From the NCBI RefSeq assembly GCF_040676675.1, contig NZ_JBFAPK010000012.1, forward strand, positions 62,001 through 126,000: 64,000 nt of DNA, in the 5' to 3' direction. The translations under genes were made by a program, and so were the position numbers. The notes below the pieces were generated by a model, which worked only from the letters and a program-made list of their open reading frames with translations, was not told where the DNA came from and did no database searches. Source of the DNA: JBFAPK01 sp040676675 (GTDB taxonomy: Bacteria > Actinomycetota > Actinomycetes > Mycobacteriales > Micromonosporaceae). Of this stretch, positions 47,255-55,484 are shown piece by piece. Every line of letters starts with the position of its first letter. The stretch's first letter is position 1.

Positions 47255-50200
47255 ATGCAGACATCACCACCCGCCCGCGCCCTGCCCGACGCGCTGCGCG
47301 AACTGAACCGGCGTCTCCCCGAGCTGATGTTGCGGGACCAGCGGCGCATCCAGCGCCGGATGGACGGCGTACGCAAGATCCGTGACCCGCAGCGGCGGCA
47401 GTCCGCGATCGAGGAGATCAGCGCCGACGTGACCGCCGCCGAGGAGCGGCTGGCGCTGCGGCGGGCCGGCGTACCGGTGATCAGCTACCCCGAGGGGCTG
47501 CCGGTCAGCGAGAAGCGCGACGAGATCGCGGCGGCGATCCGGGACCACCAGGTGGTGATCGTCGCGGGCGAGACGGGCTCGGGCAAGACCACCCAGCTGC
47601 CGAAGATCTGCCTGGAGCTGGGTCGGGGCGTGCGGGGACTGATCGGGCACACGCAGCCGCGCCGGCTCGCCGCCCGTACCGTGGCCGACCGCATCGCCCA
47701 GGAGCTCGGTACCGAGCTGGGTGGCGTGGTCGGGTACAAGGTCCGCTTCACCGACCAGGTCGGCGACGGCACCCTCGTGAAGCTGATGACCGACGGCATC
47801 CTCCTGGCCGAGCTGCAGCAGGACCGGATGCTGAACCAGTACGACACGCTGATCATCGACGAGGCGCACGAGCGCAGCCTCAACATCGACTTCATCCTCG
47901 GGTACCTGAGGCAGCTGCTCCCCCGCCGCCCCGACCTCAAGGTGATCATCACCTCGGCGACCATCGACCCGCACCGGTTCGCCCGCCACTTCGCCCCGCC
48001 GGGACGGCCGGTCGAGGAGCCGGGGCAGGCCGGCCAGCCCGAGGAGCCACCGGCGGCGCCCGTGGTCGAGGTGTCGGGGCGGACGTACCCGGTCGAGGTG
48101 CGGTACCGCCCGCTGGTGCTCGCCGCCGACGAGGACGCGGGCGAGCCGGACGAGGACGGCGGCGACAACGTCCGGGACCAGATCCAGGCGATCGGCGACG
48201 CGGTCGAGGAGTTGGCGGCCGAGGGGCCGGGAGACATCCTGGTCTTCCTCAGCGGCGAGCGGGAGATCCGGGACACGGCCGACGCGCTGGAGCGGCTGGT
48301 CCGCAACCGTCCCCGACTGCGGGACACCGAGATCCTGCCGCTCTACGCCCGGCTCTCGGCCGCCGAGCAGCACCGGGTCTTCCAGTCGCACACCGGCCGC
48401 CGGGTGGTGCTGGCCACCAACGTCGCCGAGACCTCGCTGACCGTTCCCGGCATCAAGTACGTGATCGACCCCGGTACGGCGCGGATCTCCCGGTACAGCC
48501 ACCGGCTGAAGGTGCAGCGGCTGCCGATCGAGCCGATCTCGCAGGCCTCGGCGAACCAGCGCAAGGGCCGCTGCGGGCGTACCTCGGACGGCATCTGCAT
48601 CCGCCTCTACGCCGAGGAGGACTTCCTCGGCCGGCCCGAGTTCACCGACCCGGAGATCCTCCGTACGAACCTCGCCTCGGTCATCCTGCAGATGACGGCG
48701 GTCGGGCTCGGCGACATCACCGCGTTTCCGTTCATCGACCCGCCGGACCGGCGCAACATCACCGACGGGGTGAACCTGCTGCACGAGCTGGGCGCGCTGG
48801 AGTCGGCGCAGGGCCACGACGGCCTGCGGCTGACGCCGATGGGGCGCAAGCTGGCCCAGCTGCCGGTCGACCCGCGCCTGGCCCGGATGGTGCTGGAGGG
48901 TGAGCGCAACGGCTGCGCGCCGGAGGTCATGGTGATCGCGGCGGCGCTCTCCATCCAGGACCCGCGCGAGCGCCCGGCCGACAAGCAGGCCCAGGCCGAC
49001 CAGGCGCACGCCCGGTTCGCGGACAAGGAGTCCGACTTCGCGGCGCTGCTGAACCTGTGGCGGTACCTGCGCGAGCAGCAGCGGGAACGCTCCTCCAGCG
49101 GGTTCCGCCGGATGTGCCGGGCCGAGTACCTCAACTACCTGCGGGTACGCGAGTGGCAGGACATCAACAGCCAGCTCCGGCAGGTGCTGCGCAGCATCGG
49201 CGACAGCTCGGCCGGTACCCGGTCGGGGCGCGGCGGCGCGGGCGGCCGGGACGGTGGCGGGCCCCGGCGGGACGGCGCGGGCGCGCGACCGGCCCCGGCG
49301 GCGGTCGCCGCCGACGGCGGGACCGGCACGGGCGCGGCGGCCGGCGACGGCGGCGGGACGGGCGTGGTGGTGGCGGCCGGGGACGGCCCGGACGCGGTCG
49401 ACCTGGCGCGGATCCACCAGTCGCTGCTGGCCGGGCTGCTGTCGCACGTCGGGCTGCGGGACCCGCTCAAGGCGAACGCCGCGCCGGGCGGCGGCCGGGC
49501 GGGCGGACCGCCGGGCGCCGCCCGCAACGAGTACCTGGGCGCGCGCGGCGCCCGGTTCGCCCTCTTCCCCGGCTCGGCGCTGTTCCGCAAGCCGCCGCAG
49601 TGGGTGATGGCCGCCGAGTTGGTGGAGACCTCCCGGCTCTGGGGCCGGATGGCCGCCCGGATCGAACCCGAGTGGGTCGAGGCGCTGGCCGGGCACCTGG
49701 TCAAGCGCAGCTACAGCGAGCCGCACTGGGAGAAGAAGCAGGCCGCGGTGATGGCCTACGAGAAGGTCACCCTCTACGGCATCCCGCTGGTCACCGGCCG
49801 GAAGGTCAACTTCGGCCGGATCGACCCGGTGCTCTCCCGGGAGCTGTTCATCCGGCACGCGCTGGTGGAGCGGGACTGGCAGACCCACCACACGTTCTTC
49901 GCCGCGAACCAGGCGCTGCTCGACGAGATCGAGGAGCTGGAGCACCGGGCCCGGCGCCGGGACATCCTGGTCGACGACGAGACCATCTACCACTTCTACG
50001 ACCAGCGGATACCGGCCGAGGTAAGCTCCGGCCGACACTTCGACGCCTGGTGGAAACGGACCCGGCGGGAGCAGCCCGAGCTGCTCACGTTCACCCGGGA
50101 GCTGCTGGTCAACCAGGGCCGGGGCGGGGTCGACGAGGCCGACTACCCGGACACCTGGCACTCGGACGGGCTGGCGCTGCCGCTGACGTACCGGTTCGAG

Positions 50201-51505
50201 CCGGGCGACGCGGCCGACGGCGTGACCGTCGACATCCCGCTGCCGATGCTGAACCGGGTCGACCCCGAGGGCTTCGACTGGCAGGTACCGGGGCTGCGCG
50301 AGGAGGTCGTCGTCGCGCTGATCCGCTCCCTGCCGAAGGCGGTACGCCGCAACTTCGTACCGGTGCCGGACTTCGCCCGGGCGGCGCTGGCCGCGATCGA
50401 GCCCGGCCGGGAGCCGCTGCTCGACGCGCTCACCCGGGAGCTGCGCCGGATGACCGGCGTCACCGTGCCGCGGGACGCCTGGGACCTGGAGCGGCTCCCG
50501 CCACACCTGCGCCCCAACTTCCGGGTGCTCGACGAGCAGGACCGCCCGGTGGCCGAGGGCCGGGACCTGCCGGCGCTGCAACGGCAGCTCAAGACCGAGG
50601 TACGGCAGGTGGTGGCGGCCGCCGCACCGGACGTGGAGCGCACCGGGCTGCGCGAGTGGAGCATCGGTACGCTGCCGACCAGCGTGCAGCAGAACCGGGC
50701 CGGTTACGTGGTGACCGCGTACCCGGCGCTGGTGGACGAGGGCGAGAGCGTCGGGGTGCGGGTCTTCGAGACCCCGGCCGAACAGCAGCGGGCGATGTGG
50801 CGCGGCACCCGGAGGTTGTTGCAGCTCTCGGTGCCGTCGCCGGCGCGGTTCCTGCAGGGCCGGCTCTCCAACGAGGCGAAGCTCGCGCTGAGCCGCAACC
50901 CGCATCGCAGCGTGGTGGACCTGCTCGACGACGCGGCCGGCGCCGCGATCGACAAGCTGATGGCCGACGCGGGCGGCCCGGCCTGGGACGAGGCGGGCTT
51001 CGCGGCGCTGCGCGACCGGGTCCGCGCGGACCTGGTGGACACCGTGGCCGAGGTGGTCGACCGGGTCCGGCGGGTGCTCGGCGCCGCGTACGCCGTCGAG
51101 CAGCGCCTCGGCCGGACCAGCAGCCTGGCGCTGGTGTCGGCGCTCACCGACATCCGGGGGCAGCTCTCGGCCCTGGTGTACCGGGGCTTCGTCACCGAGA
51201 CCGGCTGGGCCCGCCTGGCGGACCTGCCCCGGTACCTGACCGCGATCGAGCGGCGGCTCGACCGGCTGCCGCAGAACCCGCAGCGCGACCGCGAGCAGCA
51301 GGCCCGCATCGAGCAGGTGCAGCGGGAGTACCAGGAGATGCTCGCCGCGCTGCCGCCGGCCCGCCGCGACGAGGACGCGGTACGGCAGATCCGCTGGATG
51401 ATCGAGGAGCTGCGGGTGAACGTCTTCGCCCAGGCGCTCGGCACCCCGTACCCGGTCTCCGAGCAGCGGATCTACCGGGCGATGGACGTCGCCGAGGGAC
51501 GCTGA
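47255..51505 (+). CDS. hrpA: ATP-dependent RNA helicase HrpA
   Basis: A 1416-residue DEAH-box helicase, a little longer than E. coli HrpA (1300). ATG 47255 is chosen as the first residue of the conserved N terminus (LMLRDQRRIQRRMDGVRKI). Motif I VAGETGSGKTTQLPK near residues 103-117, motif II IIDEAHERSLNIDF near 201, motif III ITSATI, and VI QRKGRCGRTSDG; the ratchet and OB-fold domains follow, then the long HrpA C-terminal DUF3418 region (about 820-1410). A Gly/Ala/Asp-rich linker of about 70 residues (near 665-720) interrupts the middle and looks lineage-specific. HrpA acts in mRNA processing and rescue of stalled ribosomes in E. coli. Confidence 0.95.
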   Translation: MQTSPPARALPDALRELNRRLPELMLRDQRRIQRRMDGVRKIRDPQRRQSAIEEISADVTAAEERLALRRAGVPVISYPEGLPVSEKRDEIAAAIRDHQVVIVAGETGSGKTTQLPKICLELGRGVRGLIGHTQPRRLAARTVADRIAQELGTELGGVVGYKVRFTDQVGDGTLVKLMTDGILLAELQQDRMLNQYDTLIIDEAHERSLNIDFILGYLRQLLPRRPDLKVIITSATIDPHRFARHFAPPGRPVEEPGQAGQPEEPPAAPVVEVSGRTYPVEVRYRPLVLAADEDAGEPDEDGGDNVRDQIQAIGDAVEELAAEGPGDILVFLSGEREIRDTADALERLVRNRPRLRDTEILPLYARLSAAEQHRVFQSHTGRRVVLATNVAETSLTVPGIKYVIDPGTARISRYSHRLKVQRLPIEPISQASANQRKGRCGRTSDGICIRLYAEEDFLGRPEFTDPEILRTNLASVILQMTAVGLGDITAFPFIDPPDRRNITDGVNLLHELGALESAQGHDGLRLTPMGRKLAQLPVDPRLARMVLEGERNGCAPEVMVIAAALSIQDPRERPADKQAQADQAHARFADKESDFAALLNLWRYLREQQRERSSSGFRRMCRAEYLNYLRVREWQDINSQLRQVLRSIGDSSAGTRSGRGGAGGRDGGGPRRDGAGARPAPAAVAADGGTGTGAAAGDGGGTGVVVAAGDGPDAVDLARIHQSLLAGLLSHVGLRDPLKANAAPGGGRAGGPPGAARNEYLGARGARFALFPGSALFRKPPQWVMAAELVETSRLWGRMAARIEPEWVEALAGHLVKRSYSEPHWEKKQAAVMAYEKVTLYGIPLVTGRKVNFGRIDPVLSRELFIRHALVERDWQTHHTFFAANQALLDEIEELEHRARRRDILVDDETIYHFYDQRIPAEVSSGRHFDAWWKRTRREQPELLTFTRELLVNQGRGGVDEADYPDTWHSDGLALPLTYRFEPGDAADGVTVDIPLPMLNRVDPEGFDWQVPGLREEVVVALIRSLPKAVRRNFVPVPDFARAALAAIEPGREPLLDALTRELRRMTGVTVPRDAWDLERLPPHLRPNFRVLDEQDRPVAEGRDLPALQRQLKTEVRQVVAAAAPDVERTGLREWSIGTLPTSVQQNRAGYVVTAYPALVDEGESVGVRVFETPAEQQRAMWRGTRRLLQLSVPSPARFLQGRLSNEAKLALSRNPHRSVVDLLDDAAGAAIDKLMADAGGPAWDEAGFAALRDRVRADLVDTVAEVVDRVRRVLGAAYAVEQRLGRTSSLALVSALTDIRGQLSALVYRGFVTETGWARLADLPRYLTAIERRLDRLPQNPQRDREQQARIEQVQREYQEMLAALPPARRDEDAVRQIRWMIEELRVNVFAQALGTPYPVSEQRIYRAMDVAEGR

Positions 51506-51587
51506 GGCGATCCGACGCGGTGCGGCGGGGCGCTCGCCCGTCCGGCGCGCGTTGACGGTTGTCGACGCGGATCGATAGCGTCGGACG

Positions 51588-52355
51588 ATGAGCGCCTCGA
51601 CCGAGCCGGCCACCGGCGCGGCGGCCGGGTTCCCGCTGCCGCTGCCGGGCGGGGTCGGGATCTCCCGGCTCTGTGTGTACGACACCCTCGCCCCGGACGG
51701 TACGGTCGGCGGCAGCCCGCACCTGCACCTCTGCTGTACCGAGGCGTACGTGGTCGTGGGCGGTGCCGGGCTGGTACAGACGCTGACCCTGTCCGGGTAC
51801 CGCGAGACCCCGCTGCGCCCCGGCGCGGTGGTCTGGTTCGCCCCGGGGACCATCCACCGGCTGGTGAACCACGGCGGGCTGGAGATCGTGGTGCTGATGC
51901 AGAACAGCGGCCTGCCCGAGGCGGGCGACGCGGTGCTGACCCTCCCGCCCGAGCTGCTCGCCGACCCGGCGGTGTACGCGGCGGCGGTGGCGCTGCCCGG
52001 GGGCGGGGCGCCCGGCGGCGACCTCTCGGCCGCGTACGCCCGGCGGGACCTGGCGGTACGCGGCTTCGAGCGGCTGCGCGGCGCCACCCTCGACGGCGAT
52101 CCGGCCCCGCTGCGCGACTTCCACGCGGCGGCGGTACGCCTCGTCGGGCCGAGGGTGGCGGGCTGGCGCGCGCGGTGGCGGGAGGGCGCGCTGCGGGCGG
52201 CCGAGGAGACCGGTCGGCAGCTCGACGCGCTCGCCCGCGGCGAGGCGCCGCACCTGGCCGCCGCCGACGTCCACGAGCTGCCCGGCCCGGTGGAGCGCGG
52301 CCGGCACGGCATGTGCGGGCTGCTGGACACCTATCCCCTGCGCCGACCGGTCTGA
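51588..52355 (+). CDS. Cupin-domain protein
   Basis: A 255-residue protein with an N-terminal cupin barrel: HLHLCCTEAYVVVGGAG (motif 1 with His-x-His and Glu) and PGAVVWFAPGTIHRLVNHGG (motif 2 with Gly and His), giving the usual His/His/Glu/His metal site. The C-terminal half (about 130-255) is helical and unlike any domain I know (ARRDLAVRGFERLRGATLDG). Such two-part cupins may be metal-dependent isomerases or sugar/sensor proteins. It precedes the NMT1-type ABC operon by 150 bp on the same strand; co-transcription is possible but not shown. Confidence 0.8.
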   Translation: MSASTEPATGAAAGFPLPLPGGVGISRLCVYDTLAPDGTVGGSPHLHLCCTEAYVVVGGAGLVQTLTLSGYRETPLRPGAVVWFAPGTIHRLVNHGGLEIVVLMQNSGLPEAGDAVLTLPPELLADPAVYAAAVALPGGGAPGGDLSAAYARRDLAVRGFERLRGATLDGDPAPLRDFHAAAVRLVGPRVAGWRARWREGALRAAEETGRQLDALARGEAPHLAAADVHELPGPVERGRHGMCGLLDTYPLRRPV

Positions 52356-52505
52356 CCGACCCGGACCGGCGGCACCGCCGCCCCGCCGGCGCCACGTCGG
52401 GGGGTGGGCGGTGGAGTTCGGCGCATCTGCCTACATCGTTACAGGAAAGGCCTTGCCTATCCGGCCCGATCCCTTCTACTGTCCCGAAAAGCCAGGAGGG
52501 TGCGC

Positions 52506-53459
52506 GTGTCCGACCAAGCCGTCGACCAGACCGTCAACCATCCCGACAAGGCCGGCGAGGATCCCACCCGGACCGGCGAGGGGGCCGCGGCGCCGGACGG
52601 CGGCCGTACCGACCGGACGAGCGGCCGTACCGCCACGGCGGGCGGCCGGACGAGCGGCGCCCGGACGGCGAGCCGGCTGGCGGGACTGGCCGAGGCGTCC
52701 TGGCGCCCGGCGCTGCTGCTGGCGGCGATCTTCGCGGCCTGGTGGTTCGCCGCCGAGCGGGAGTACATGCCGAACTACCTGGTGCCGACCCCCGCCCAGG
52801 TCTGGGCCACCACCGTGGAGCAGTGGTCGTTCCTGCTGCGACACAGCTACGTGACGCTCTACGAGACGGTCATCGGCTTCGTCCTGGCCGTGCTGCTCGG
52901 CCTGGCCACCGCCGTGCTGATCGCCTACTCGCGCACGATGGAGAAGGCGATCTACCCGGTCGTGCTCTTCGCCCAGGTGATCCCGAAGATCGCGATCGCG
53001 CCGCTGCTGGTGGTCTGGTTCGGCGTGGGGCTGGCGCCGAAGATCGTGCTGGCGGTGCTGATCGCCTTCTTCCCCGTGGTGATCTCCGGCGTGGCCGGGC
53101 TCCGCTCGACCGATCCCGAACTGCTCGACCTCGCCGCCACCATGGGCTCCGGGCCGTGGCGCACCTTCCGGAAGATCCGGTTCCCGAACGCGCTGCCGCA
53201 CCTGCTCTCCGGGTGCAAGGTCGCGGTCACCCTCGCCGTGGTGGGCGCGGTGGTCGGCGAGTTCGTCGGCGCCGACCAGGGCCTCGGCTACGTACTGCTG
53301 CTGGCCAACGGCAACCTCGACGCGGCGCTGCTCTTCGCCGACCTCTTCCTCATGTCGCTGATCGGCATCCTGCTCTTCGTCCTCGTGGAGGCGGCCGAGG
53401 CGCTGCTCATCGGCTGGCACGCCAGCCGCCGGGCCAGCACGCCGCTGACCACCTCCTGA
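52506..53459 (+). CDS. ABC transporter permease (NMT1/SsuC/ThiX type)
   Basis: A 317-residue permease. GTG 52506 has AGGAGGG 5 nt upstream. A disordered hydrophilic N terminus (about 60 residues, rich in Asp/Thr/Gly) precedes six membrane helices with the BPD_transp_1 fold: VVISGVAGLRSTDPELLDLA, the EAA coupling loop region, and FPNALPHLLSGCKVAVTLAV. Permeases of this group work with NMT1-like binding proteins for nitrate, sulfonate, taurine or thiamine-precursor pyrimidines. Its partner SBP and ATPase genes follow. Confidence 0.9.
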   Translation: MSDQAVDQTVNHPDKAGEDPTRTGEGAAAPDGGRTDRTSGRTATAGGRTSGARTASRLAGLAEASWRPALLLAAIFAAWWFAAEREYMPNYLVPTPAQVWATTVEQWSFLLRHSYVTLYETVIGFVLAVLLGLATAVLIAYSRTMEKAIYPVVLFAQVIPKIAIAPLLVVWFGVGLAPKIVLAVLIAFFPVVISGVAGLRSTDPELLDLAATMGSGPWRTFRKIRFPNALPHLLSGCKVAVTLAVVGAVVGEFVGADQGLGYVLLLANGNLDAALLFADLFLMSLIGILLFVLVEAAEALLIGWHASRRASTPLTTS

Positions 53460-53555
53460 CCTCGGCGCGGCCCGTCCACCGCGCCGACCACCGGAAGAGC
53501 CGTCCACCGCGCCGAGCCACACCCACCACCACCGACCCAGGGAGGCCGCACCATC

Positions 53556-54560
53556 ATGAGACGTCTCGCGTTCGCCGCCGCCGCGCTGCTGCTGCTCGGT
53601 ACGGCCGCGTGCAGCCCCTCGGCGCCCCGCGAAACCGGTACGGACGGCCGCAAGAAGGTCAGCCTGACCCTGAACTGGGTGCCGTACGGCGAGCACGCCC
53701 CCTTCTACTACGGCCTCAAGCGCGGCTTCTACGAGCAGGAGGGGATCGAGCTGGAGATCAAGCCCGGCGGCGGTTCGGGCAAGACGATCCAGGCGGTCGC
53801 CCAGCGCCAGACCGACTTCGGCTGGGCCGACACGCCGCCGCTGCTCAAGGCGATCGCCACCGGGATGAAGGTGAAGAGCGTCGGGGTCTTCCTCCAGAAG
53901 GGCCCCAGCTCGATCGAGTTCCTCGCCGACAAGGGAATCACCAAGCCGGCCGACCTGAAGGGCAAGACGGTCGGCGGCACCCCGGGCGACGCGCTCTACG
54001 CCACCTTCCCGGCCTGGCTGAAGGCGAACGGGCTGGCGGAGAGCGATGTGAAGGTGGTCAACCTGGACGCGGCCGGCAAGATTCCCGCGCTGGCCGAGGG
54101 GCGGGTCGACGCCATTCAGGGCTTCTTCCACGACCAGGCCCCGACGATCGAGGCCCGTACCGGCAAGAAGGTCGACTACCTGCTCTACGCCGACTGGGGC
54201 ATGAACATGCTCGGTACCGGACTGGTCGTCAACGAGTCGACGCTGAGCGAGGACCCGGAGCTGGTACGCGGCTTCGTCCGGGCGACGCAGAAGGCGTGGA
54301 CGGAGGCGGCGGCGGACATTCCGGGCGCCACCGCCGCGATGGCGGAGCTGGCCGAAAACGAGCCGGCCGCGGAGGTGCTGACCAAGCAGCTCACGCTGCT
54401 CGTACCCCTGCTGGACCTCGGGGCGGGCGGCGCCGCGCCGGGGGTCAACAGCGAGGCGAAGTGGAGCGAGACGATCGACCTGATGAGCCGGTACGCCGAC
54501 CTCAAGGACCCCGGCCAGCCGGCGCGGTACTGGGACGGCGCGTACGCCGGCAAGGGGTGA
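53556..54560 (+). CDS. ABC transporter substrate-binding lipoprotein (NMT1/ThiY-like)
   Basis: A 334-residue lipoprotein with lipobox GTAAC (Cys19). The mature part begins VSLTLNWVPYGEHAPFYYGL and KRGFYEQEGIELEIKPGGGS, the NMT1/THI5-like opening shared by ThiY (formylaminopyrimidine), SsuA (sulfonate) and related proteins. DFGWADTPPLLKAIATGMKV and AGKIPALAEGRVDAIQGFFH follow. The LNWxPYxEHxPFYYG opening is closest to the pyrimidine/riboflavin-precursor branch in my judgement, but the substrate is not determined by sequence. No TPP or FMN riboswitch was seen upstream. Confidence 0.88.
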   Translation: MRRLAFAAAALLLLGTAACSPSAPRETGTDGRKKVSLTLNWVPYGEHAPFYYGLKRGFYEQEGIELEIKPGGGSGKTIQAVAQRQTDFGWADTPPLLKAIATGMKVKSVGVFLQKGPSSIEFLADKGITKPADLKGKTVGGTPGDALYATFPAWLKANGLAESDVKVVNLDAAGKIPALAEGRVDAIQGFFHDQAPTIEARTGKKVDYLLYADWGMNMLGTGLVVNESTLSEDPELVRGFVRATQKAWTEAAADIPGATAAMAELAENEPAAEVLTKQLTLLVPLLDLGAGGAAPGVNSEAKWSETIDLMSRYADLKDPGQPARYWDGAYAGKG

Positions 54561-54567
54561 CGGGCCG

Positions 54568-55356
54568 ATGACCAGCACCACCGCGACGCTGACCGGTACC
54601 GCCGTCGAGCTGGACCGGGTGACGGTCCGGTTCCGGTCCCGGCGGGCCGAGACCACCGCCGTCGAGGACGTGAGCCTGCGGGCCGAGCCGGGCGAGTTCG
54701 TCACCATCGTCGGTCCGTCCGGCTGCGGCAAGTCCACCCTGCTCAAGCTCGTCGCCGGGCTGGTGCGCCCGACCTCGGGCGGGGTCTCGCTGCGGGGGCG
54801 CCCGGTCACCCGGGCGCAGACCGAGATCGGCTTCGTCTTCCAGCGGGCGGCGCTGCTGGAGTGGCGGGACGTGCGGCGCAACATCCTGCTCCAGGCCGAG
54901 ATGCGCGGCATGGAGCGCGGCGCCGCCCGGCGGCGGGCCGACGAGCTGATCGAGCTGACCGGCCTGACCGGCTTCGAGCGGGCGCTGCCGCACGAACTCT
55001 CGGGCGGGATGCAGCAGCGGGTGTCGCTCTGCCGGGCGCTGCTGCACCGCCCCCCGGTGCTGCTGATGGACGAGCCGTTCGGGGCGCTCGACGCGCTCAC
55101 CCGCGAACAGCTCAACACCGAGCTGAACCGGATCTGGCGGGAGACCGGTACGACCGTGCTGCTGGTCACGCACTCGATCGAGGAGGCGGTCTTCCTCGGT
55201 ACCCGGGTGGAGGTGATGAGCCCGCGGCCGGGGCGGATCGTGCGTACGCTGCCGGTCGACCTGCCGGCCGCGCGCGACTACGCCGAGGTGATGGGCGACG
55301 AGCGGTTCGACCGGCTGGCCGCCGGGATCCGCGCCGAGCTCGGCGCGGCCCACTGA
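54568..55356 (+). CDS. ABC transporter ATP-binding protein (NitT/TauT/ThiZ type)
   Basis: A 262-residue ATPase, start ATG 54568, 7 nt after the binding-protein stop. Walker A GPSGCGKSTLLKLVAGLV, Q-loop FVFQRAALLEWRDVRRNI, signature LSGGMQQRVSLCRALL, Walker B VLLMDEPFGALD, and switch His in LLVTHSIEEAVFLG. The SIEEAVFL switch and PGRIVRTLPVDLP tail are typical of nitrate/sulfonate/taurine-type ATPases. It completes a permease-SBP-ATPase operon of unknown substrate. Confidence 0.93.
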   Translation: MTSTTATLTGTAVELDRVTVRFRSRRAETTAVEDVSLRAEPGEFVTIVGPSGCGKSTLLKLVAGLVRPTSGGVSLRGRPVTRAQTEIGFVFQRAALLEWRDVRRNILLQAEMRGMERGAARRRADELIELTGLTGFERALPHELSGGMQQRVSLCRALLHRPPVLLMDEPFGALDALTREQLNTELNRIWRETGTTVLLVTHSIEEAVFLGTRVEVMSPRPGRIVRTLPVDLPAARDYAEVMGDERFDRLAAGIRAELGAAH

Positions 55357-55389
55357 CGAGGAGGAGCGGCGGGAAACGCGACCGATACA

Positions 55390-55419
55390 TTGACGGTCGC
55401 GGATAGGAGTGCATAGTCT
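55390..55419 (+). promoter_or_regulatory. Candidate promoter of the ThuA-sugar dehydrogenase gene
   Basis: TTGACG (55390-55395), an 18-bp spacer and TAGTCT (55414-55419) make a plausible vegetative promoter 66 bp upstream of the ATG at 55485. Confidence 0.5.
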
Positions 55420-55435
55420 GGGGCGGTCGGCGGCA

Positions 55436-55450
55436 GGAAAGCGCTTGTCC
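55436..55450 (+). promoter_or_regulatory. LacI-family-type operator
   Basis: GGAAAGCGCTTGTCC has the central AAGCGCTT palindrome of LacI-family operators and lies about 10 bp past the predicted transcription start. A sugar-responsive repressor would fit the gene's carbohydrate-binding product. It differs from the CelR/CebR box at 3665. Confidence 0.5.
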
Positions 55451-55484
55451 ACACACATCCGTCACCTCCGCCGGGAGCGCCCGT

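Noticed and set aside
47264..52330. Very long open frame on the minus strand opposite hrpA and the cupin gene
   Set aside because: High GC keeps antisense frames open. Its product is a low-complexity Arg/Pro/Gly/Asp protein with no domain, while the plus strand encodes a full HrpA with all motifs.
52356..52505. TPP or FMN riboswitch before the NMT1-type operon
   Set aside because: No CTGAGA/ACCTGA pair or FMN-box helices could be found.
52476..55169. Long minus-strand open frame opposite the NMT1-type ABC operon
   Set aside because: Antisense shadow; the plus strand has three clean ABC-transporter genes with start signals and motifs.
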